Assembly (NCBI GenBank): GCA_963920525.1
Contig: OY986437.1
Coordinates: 26,740,363-26,804,362, forward strand
Source: Dichetophora obliterata
Lineage: Eukaryota; Arthropoda; Insecta; Diptera; Sciomyzidae
Direction: 5' to 3'
Length of the DNA stretch: 64,000 nucleotides
Below are positions 57,207 through 64,000 of the stretch, piece after piece (position 1 is the stretch's first letter; each line of letters starts with the position of its first letter). The notes under the pieces were generated by a model that was not told the origin of the DNA, did not search any database, and was given only the letters and a program-made list of their open reading frames with translations. The position numbers were made by a program, and so were the translations under genes.

Positions 57207-58169
57207 CACAGGTCTGTCGGGCCAGCAAGTTTATGTATAATATTCTTGATATATTCATATTTCGGTTTTTATGACCAGATTGGTCCAGAATCTAATCTAA
57301 TGGATATGAAACCTTAGCACGACAATAGTTAAAACATGCAATTTTTATTCCTTTTAATTTTTTTTTTTACTCGTTTGCCCTTTGCACTTGTCTTTTAACT
57401 TAAGTAGACATAAAAAATTAAAAACCCTATTATAAAATTAGCTTTTGTAAGTGAAGACCATTTAATCACATCCCTTATCTTTTCTATTATAAGTAGTGGT
57501 TTTTCCATTCCTTCTTCAATAAAACAATAATTAAAGTGTATCATTTTTGTAAAAAAATCGAGAAACGCCAACGCATAACTTCAACGCATTAGTGTGTAAA
57601 ATAACGATAGAGAATATGTAGAAGAAAATTAAGGAACTTTGATGAAAAAACCTTTTGTGATGTTAATAGATACGTTACATAAAAAATTTTGTGAAATATA
57701 ACTTTTATGAATGCCGCAAATACCATAAAAAAAGATCGAATATTTATAAAAGACCTGAGCCTTAGAGTAAAGTTATGGTTTATAGAACTGTTAATGAAGT
57801 TACACTATTGATTCAATCGCATTTGAATTTGCTTAGCACAATTCTAGAAATTACCATTTTCTCATTTCTTCATCGTCATAGTAATTATAACAATAAAAGT
57901 TTTGTATTCAACTTTGGACCAACTTTAAACACCTTAAAGATCTTTACAGCGTATAAATGTGCTTTCGTCAATGCGATTCAGACATGTTATGTGGTGTGAA
58001 TTTAAAAAAAAAGAACAAAATAATAAAAAAAAATATAAGTATAATTTTAATTTTATTCTCCGTATCTCACGGAGTAGAAAAGAAAAAAAAAACCACTCAA
58101 ACGATAATTGCGGCTTAAACCAGCCGAGAAACTCAAGTCTTGTTTAGCAGTCCAGCAAATCTTTTCAGA
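57207..58169. other. AT-rich DNA upstream of the host promoter
   Basis: No gene is supported. TATTTATAAAAG at about 57739 resembles a TATA box 30 bp before a small frame (57775-57999), but that frame has no recognisable domain. This stretch would be the 5' flank of the gene starting at 58172. Confidence 0.4.
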
Positions 58170-58204
58170 TCAGTGTAAACCGAACTGGCGAAGACCTAAG
58201 ACGT
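58170..58204 (+). promoter_or_regulatory. Inr + DPE core promoter
   Basis: TCAGTG (58170-58175) is the arthropod initiator with A at 58172 as +1. AGACGT lies at 58199-58204, exactly +28 to +33, an ideal downstream promoter element. No TATA box lies 25-35 bp upstream. Exact spacing of Inr and DPE is essential in flies, and it is met here. Confidence 0.7.
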
Positions 58205-58598
58205 TCATTAAGGCATAACTTATTGTCTACCCGCAACCATTCCACAAAAAAAATTTCTAGTTTAAAACAAAGTTTCTAGATTCTGAAAATAGAATATAAT
58301 TAATTAAAATCTGCGCGCCATAAAATTGTTTAAATTAATTAAAAAACACAAAAAAAATCAAACAAAACAACTCACATCTTTGGCTGGTTTTTAGCCAAGT
58401 TTTAAGGCGCGAAGCGTGGTTAAGCATACAAACGATTTCGTCGATTTGTAACTTGAAAGCAAGATAGAACTAAAGTGTTTTTTTTTTCATTTGCGCTACT
58501 TCATTAAGAATAATCATTGCGAGGCTTTTTTAGAAGCTTCTGGTTTTCGAAAGTTTTTTTTTTGCATAATTAATAATCAATTAATTAAAAGTCGAAAA
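58172..58598 (+). other. 5' untranslated leader without upstream ATG
   Basis: The 427 nt between the predicted start site and the ATG at 58599 contain no ATG at all. Random DNA of this composition would be expected to hold several. This supports continuity of one mRNA leader from the Inr/DPE promoter to the signal-peptide exon. It contains inverted words GGCTGG..TAGCCAAG near 58381 of unknown meaning. Confidence 0.65.
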
Positions 58599-58658
58599 AT
58601 GTTTCATCAATTAATTGTACTCGTCTGTACACTTCAGCTAGCGCTTGCGGCACCACAG
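58599..58658 (+). CDS. First coding exon of a secreted-protein gene (partial)
   Basis: The exon encodes MFHQLIVLVCTLQLALAAPQ: a hydrophobic core (LIVLVCTLQLALA) and small residues AxA before P, a standard signal peptide with likely cleavage after ALA or LAA. The start context GAAAAATG fits fly Kozak preference. The exon ends at CAG followed by GTGAGT at 58659, a consensus splice donor in phase 0. A short first exon carrying only the signal peptide followed by a long first intron is common for insect cuticular, matrix and other secreted proteins. The next exon was not found before 64000, so the mature protein is unknown and no name is given. It is the only host coding sequence I can support in the window. 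Confidence 0.7.
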
Positions 58659-60215
58659 GTGAGTTAATGTGATTTTTGTATTTTTTTTTTTTTTGTTTTT
58701 GCAATATACCTTTTTTTCAACATTTATATTGAAACTTTTCCATCTTATGATATTGCAAAAGTTTTCGCTGAAAAAAATGAATTTTTAATTAATTTTAATG
58801 ACGGCTTTTTGTATTATTTTATTCAATTATAATCATTGATTGCATCGTCATTGCGGTTTTTGTGTATAACTCAATAAATATTGAATTGAATGGCATGGTT
58901 GGAGTTTAAATATTTATTACAGAAAAGGTTACAAGCATGAAAATCGATTTAATTTTTTAAACGTTTTATTTAAACACCACGTTATTGACACTAAAGCAAA
59001 AAAAATAAAAGCACCAATCTGACACTATTTACACTTAATTCTGTCATTATGTCAAAGTCAAAAAGTTATGTTGCATTAAAATATTGTTCTATTAAAAATT
59101 CGATATGGTTGTTCATTCAAATTTTAATATTTGTAAGTATTTATATAAAAAAGTATTAATATTTACAGCGCTAAAGCGCTCACGGGATTAAGGTTTCAGG
59201 AGTATAGTTGTTGAACAATGCTCATAAAGTCTACTGCAAACATATAAAATTTGAAATGAATAATTTATTGCCAGCACAAATAATTTAAAAAACATGTGTA
59301 AGAAAAAAAAAACATAACCGAGGATGTTTTAAAATTTTTACTGTTAGTGTAAGTTCATTTAAATTTTTAATTTATTCAAAAAGTGTGTACAACTTATTTA
59401 AAATAAAAGACAACTGCACTAATTTTACTTTTCGATTCAAGCTTTAACATTACAGCAAAATAGCGTCCACTCTTTTCGAATTATATGGCAGAGTACCATC
59501 ATTCACACCATTTTCAATTGATGTTAAAAACACATCAATCGAATTTAAAAAAATTAATTTGAAATTCAGATAAGGTCAAGTTTGTTTACATTTTTTTTAT
59601 CATCAGTTTGTGAAAAGTGTTTAGATAGTTGAATGCAATATTTTACGAGTAAATGTAATAATGGCATTTTCACTTTTAATTTTTCTTTTTAAAACTTTCT
59701 CCATTTCCTTACCATTTCTTCTTTAACTTAAACTAAAACGTTAAAATTAAACTTTTTTGCAGCTAAAATGTAAATAATGAAAACCGCGTTGGTGGTGTTC
59801 AATGCAAAATGAACACCTTAATTCACAATAGAATCATGCAATATTATTTTAATTTGCAGTTGCAACAGCCTTTTGCTATAGCAAATGCTTATCAATATTT
59901 TTTTTTTTTTTGTAAAAGCCGCTAGTTTTGCGAGATCGTGAATAACCCTAATGTAAGAAAATTTGCATTAAAAACAAAATTATAATATTTTCCAAAATAA
60001 ATTTTCAATATAATACAATTAAAATTTTCCTGACTGTTGCACTTTTTTGTTCATACACTAAGCAAAATTTGAGGGCAAAATTTTCGACGCAAAGTACGCT
60101 TTTTTGAATTTGAGGATAACATTTGGGTTTTTTTTTTTGTTACATTTTATAAAAAAATATTTTTATTCGTCAGATTATAAAACATGTATTATGAATGTGA
60201 TATTAAAGACTTGAT

Positions 60216-60618
60216 AAGGGTTCTCATCTAAGCATGTAAACATGTAAACATGTATAGCATTTAAACTTTTGATGAGCGATAACGTGTAAATAGCGTAAAT
60301 GTCGACAATATGGCGGCTGCGGCTGCGACAGCATTATGACTTTTTTAAATTTTAAACCTTTTAAAAACCTCCATTAACATAGAAAAATAAATAAAACGTG
60401 TTCATATTTACTTCAACTACTTTAAATATGTAATGAATAGCGCCAAAGACAACCCTCATTCACACACGTAGATTTACATGCTAGTTTACACTACAAAATA
60501 GGCTCGGAAATGATGTAAACTCACGCCCATACAAGTTTTGACAGATAGTTTACGCGCATGTTAGTTCACAAGGTTTACAATGTTTACGGGTCAGTAACAT
60601 GCTTAGATGAGAACCCTT
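60216..60618. mobile_element. 403-bp MITE, AAGGGTTCTCATCTAAGCATGT termini, GAT duplication
   Basis: AAGGGTTCTCATCTAAGCAT at 60216 and its complement ending at 60618 are perfect inverted repeats of about 22 bp. GAT flanks both sides (60213-60215 and 60619-60621). No coding sequence. The interior carries several GTAAACA/TGTTTAC and GTAAAC/GTTTAC words in both orientations. It is similar in build to the 53150-53567 MITE (terminal GGG, 3-bp duplication), though the sequences differ. Confidence 0.75.
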
Positions 60619-62649
60619 GATGTATTGTATGGTTGTTTTTTTTTTATAAAACTCGTCAAAGTTAAAAATCTTTTGACAAAAATGAGCTCAATAGAGCCCA
60701 AAAAAGAAAGTCAAGTTTAACCAATAATAACTTCGAGCACGAAGTATATTTCAAGATTTATTTTTTTTTTACTTATTATGTCTTAATCGCCATTGAATTT
60801 AATATAAAAAATGTTAATAAATAAAAATAGAAAAATCGTTGATATATGAATGTAATTTTTTTAAGGAATGAAAATGTAAGTAGAATTTTGTAGAATTTAT
60901 CTAGCGTATTAAGCATTATTAAAGACGAAGGCTATAACTATCATAAGAAATCAGTCTTCTACCTTCCGTTTCTGTAAAAACCTGCTGCATCTAGCTGATA
61001 TTAATAAAAATCACTTAATTTGTCTTAAAAATCAAATTTTGCCTTAAAATGCTTTAAATTTCAAAGACAATTTCAGAACAAAGACTCTTAAATTTATAGA
61101 AAAAATAGAATAGAGTTCATAATTTAAAACAATTTGTGACCTTATTTTGTATTAGCAATCATTTTTTTAAAATTTTTTTTTAAATTTCGGTAATTTGGTA
61201 GTATTGTTTTATAGGAAATGCATCTAAAAGTTATTCGATTTTAAATATTTTTAGCATGACGTTTGAGTGAAGTTAAATAAACAAAATTTACTCTTTAAAA
61301 AAATACACAGGCAATTTTATGCGGTTTTTTTTTTTATTAAAAAAAATATGGTTTGTATGGGAGGTAGGCGATGCAGTTGACCTAGAATTCTAATTTTTTT
61401 GTGCTGTTACTAAATTTCTCATTAAGCACATTTGTAAAAAACTTCATGGCTTATTTCCTAGCTTTTATAGTTTCTGGGATAATGCAAATTTCATCTTCAA
61501 ATCGAAAAAAGCGCACTGTGCGACGCACAGAGGGTTGAAATCGACAAGAATGGAGATTAATTGAAAAATTAAAATTTGTTTTCTTGATAAATACTTATTA
61601 CTCGATTTAAGAACAAAAACTCTACATCCACTACTAAAAATTTCAATGTCATATGTAGATAAGTTTTTATGCTGCGTAGCCTTAGAGTGAAAAAATTTTA
61701 AATTTCTTCGCGAACAGTTGTAAAAATTTAAATTGAGTATATTTAAAAGCTTAATATTTTTTGTGTTATGTAATAATGGATACTTTTCTTATGGAACCTT
61801 CAACTTCAGATATTTTAGATAGTTAGATATTTGATAGATATTAGATAGATATTTGAAATAGTTTAACAAATTTTTTTAAATATGTCTTACTTTGCACTAT
61901 TTTCGAAAAATATATGGAGTTTTCAATGGGAATCCTGTTGCATCGGGTAAAAATGTTAATTTAGAATTGATCTGAAATATGTGAGCTTCCATATTCAGCA
62001 ATGAAAGCCTGCGCGTATTTGCGCGAATTGTGAAAATAGTTGCTCTTAAAAACAAAGACTCTTGTCTTTAATGTGTTATGACATCGTTTTCGTTTTTACG
62101 ATTATTGTTGTTATACTGTATTGTCAAAAATTATATTATTCACCAAGTGGGCATGTGATGGAAGCTTCGGACATAGCTTATATAAAAAAGCTCTCCACGG
62201 CAAAAGTGCAAGTGACGCAGCTGTTTTCATAACGTCCATTGCCCTCTAAAAATAAAGCGTCAAAATAAAATCACTTGGCAAAATCCTCAACCATCCTCAA
62301 CAAAATTTTGTAGGCCATTCAAAATTAGCTCGAGTGTAAACATACAAGAAAGAAAAAGAGTGGAAGAAGAAATAAATGTCCTTGAAAATTCTCCAGCATT
62401 CATAGAACAAAGATCTGTAAGTTTCCTGTAAGTAAGCTTACGTTAGTAATGCTAGATGGAAAAGTTTATAAAAAGATATAACAGAAGCAATATCAACCTA
62501 GAGCTGCTAGGTTCTTGATATGAGTTCTTGAGTAAAGAATTTTACCATGTTGAAACAATGATCGCGAAGGAGGTCAAAACATATACAATGTATATTATAC
62601 AAAGGAGTTATATCTGTCTATACTGTATGGTTGAATTAATTTTTATGCA

Positions 62650-63060
62650 TCTCTTCTTTATTTGTTGTATGAATTACCAATAAGAAAATGGCAAGCTAGA
62701 ACTGATTCCGATAAAAACGTAATTGCTGAAAACAAGACTCGAATTCAAACGGAATTTAGGAACAGCACTGCTCGAATTATAGACCAACCTAAACCGGGAT
62801 TCAGTAATTCGAATGATGGCAATACGGCCAGAAGAAATTTTTGAAAACGCCGGAATATCAGCAGATATTACATAAATTATTTTCTTACTTCTTGAAAAGA
62901 TGCACACAATCTTAATTGTCGTCTCTTATGGTCATGAAATTGGTGTTGAAAAACAAAGAAAGTAAAGAAATATCCGTGGTTTAATATGCCACCTGCCGTG
63001 AGGAAACAGGGATTTCAACAGCTATAGGGAGCAGAGAACTGCATGAGTGGCTGCACTATT
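62650..63060 (+). pseudogene. Transib transposase, C-terminal region fragment
   Basis: The plus strand reads VIAENKTRIQTEFRNSTARI, then IDQPKPGFSNSNDGNTARRN (62719-62838). After a shift come FFENAGISADIT, IIFLLLEKMHTILIVVSYGH and EIGVEK, then KYPWFNMPPAV (62971-63003) and GISTAIG. The string 'KPGFxxxNDGNTARRFFxNxxxSxxIT...RFxxILxxxSSGxxIxxxKF...YPWYxMPxxVHK' is what I recall of the C-terminal half of Transib transposases, equivalent to RAG1 around its third catalytic residue. That residue's segment is not intact here. Frameshifts and stops mark it as dead. It lies 5.4 kb from the N-terminal fragment and outside that element's ends, so it is a separate copy. Confidence 0.65.
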
Positions 63061-63880
63061 ACATATAAGCACTCGTTGAAAATGAGAGTAGCTATTGTGC
63101 ATTGCTTTCTCTTTCAACGAATATACAAAATGTGGTCTCGCTCAAAAAGTAAACTTCGCTTAGCTTGCTATTCACCACTGCATTACTTAAGAGACTCGCT
63201 GTAACGTATAGATAAATCTACAAACACTCAGGCTCTCAAAGCTCCTCATTCGCCCTATTCGCAGAAAGTTGATAAACTATTCGCATGACTCTCAATGCTT
63301 GAGCTGTGATTCGCTTGAGAGCGAGTCATCTACACAGTTAGCTAGAAGATCATGAATATAATAGGTTTTTTAAAATTTTTTCCCAATGCGGCGACAATGA
63401 TATACAGAGCACCATGCAAATTTTTTTTGTTACAAGGCAAATTGCACAACTCAAAGCATTTGGCGAGTTCTTTAACAACGTAGCTTTATCTCGAAGCAGG
63501 CAGAATTTTCACTATATTCGCAATGTATGTTCGAAGACTCTCACAACTCTCAGCTGAATCGCGAAGCAGGCAAAATGATCACTATATTCACTATGTTTGT
63601 TCGTTTATTCGACCAACTCTCAACGTGAGGATCGAAGCAAGCACATATTGTAGAGCAGAGAGTGAGAGCATAATTCGCACTCAACATTAAAAAAGAGAGT
63701 GAGTTAGTGCGAAGCAAACAAAATTGTTTGGGGAATGCGAATGCCTGAGAAAACAGAAAATGTAGTGAAGAAGGAGAGTGCATTATGAAGCGAAGCGCTT
63801 GTTGCAGATCTCTGATAGGGAGCACTTTTCGCGCAAATGTAACCAGAGCAATCGAATCGGGATATATTTAATAGATTCCT
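63061..63880. repeat. GAGAGT/ACTCTC-rich repeats
   Basis: CGAAGCAGGCA(G/A)AAT..TCACTATATTC recurs at about 63493 and 63563 (period 70). GAGAGT, GACTCTC and TTCGC words recur throughout in both orientations. Open frames on the minus strand here follow the repeats and have no domain. Boundaries are not defined. Confidence 0.45.
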
Positions 63881-64000
63881 ACTAATCTCAGATTCATTTT
63901 TTTCTGGTAAAAGCAAATTAAATAATAAAAACTACAACTCCTTCCAAAAGTAGTAGTAGAGCTACTAAGTTCACCTTCAATTTCGCTGAAGGTGTCACTT

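Larger units (their letters stand above)
58659..64000 (+). other. Presumed first intron, continues beyond the window
   Basis: Begins with GTGAGT. Candidate acceptors such as TTTTTTGCAG at 59761 lead only to short frames (LKCK, stop), and TCATCAG near 59606 leads quickly to a stop, so I do not propose a second exon. The region is AT-rich and holds a 403-bp MITE (60216-60618), a Transib fragment (62650-63060) and GAGAGT-rich repeats (63060-63880). 58659-60215 and 60619-62649 otherwise hold nothing that I recognise. Confidence 0.5.

Noticed and set aside
57775..57999. 74-codon frame downstream of a TATA-like TATTTATAAAAG
   Set aside because: TATA-like words are frequent in DNA this AT-rich, and the peptide shows no domain or signal peptide.
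59761..59800. Second exon of the signal-peptide gene after TTTTTTGCAG
   Set aside because: The frame entered in phase 0 stops after four codons, so it can at best be a terminal exon of a very short peptide, which I consider unlikely.

Overview
This window looks like eukaryotic, gene-poor, very AT-rich and transposon-packed DNA from an insect, most probably a higher (schizophoran) fly. Evidence: nearly all recognisable coding sequence is decayed transposase or reverse transcriptase; short GTxAGT-type splicing; an Inr+DPE core promoter; many Tc1/mariner, hAT, PIF/Harbinger-like and Helitron elements; and a recurring 'TATGGGAGGTAGGCGTGG' repeat. I infer a tephritid-like fruit fly from that repeat style, but cannot prove it. 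I see no prokaryotic operon, rRNA, CRISPR array or convincing tRNA.

Layout. 0-9.5 kb: AT-rich DNA with small inverted-repeat elements and a worn 1.3-kb mariner (5247-6560). 9.5-14.3 kb: one CR1/jockey-type retrotransposon split by an A^T-targeted Helitron (10872-13834), itself holding a second Helitron. 14.4-17.8 kb: a TA-flanked element, a 1.5-kb TTA-flanked Harbinger-like element and a mariner pseudogene. 18.6-22.3 kb: a small Helitron, Helitron-type repeats and a young 5'-truncated CR1-like element with two in-frame stops. 25-27 kb: a hierarchical palindrome. 30-32.6 kb: a ~148-bp tandem array, a GACAGACG microsatellite and a piggyBac remnant. 34.6-36.4 kb: Helitron with internal tandem repeats. 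38.5-42.9 kb: a retrotransposon 3' end, a foldback-like element with long tandem-repeat arms, and two hAT elements inserted at the same octamer. 43.5-45.9 kb: MITEs and a mariner-like remnant. 46-49.5 kb: a hAT element loaded with Helitrons. 50-53.8 kb: a Tc1-like element, another hAT with a MITE inside it, and a mariner-like transposase cut by a MITE whose excision restores the reading frame.

54.7-57.2 kb is the most notable element: a Transib-like transposon with RAG-recombination-signal-like ends (CACAGTG, 23-nt spacer, A-rich block) and the N-terminal part of a RAG1-core-like protein. A second Transib fragment, from the C-terminal half, lies at 62.65-63.06 kb.

The only host gene I can support starts at 58172 (+): an Inr+DPE promoter, a 427-nt leader without any ATG, and a 20-codon first exon encoding a signal peptide, ending at a GTGAGT donor. 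The rest of the window (58659-64000) would be its first intron, holding a MITE and the second Transib fragment; the next exon is not visible here.
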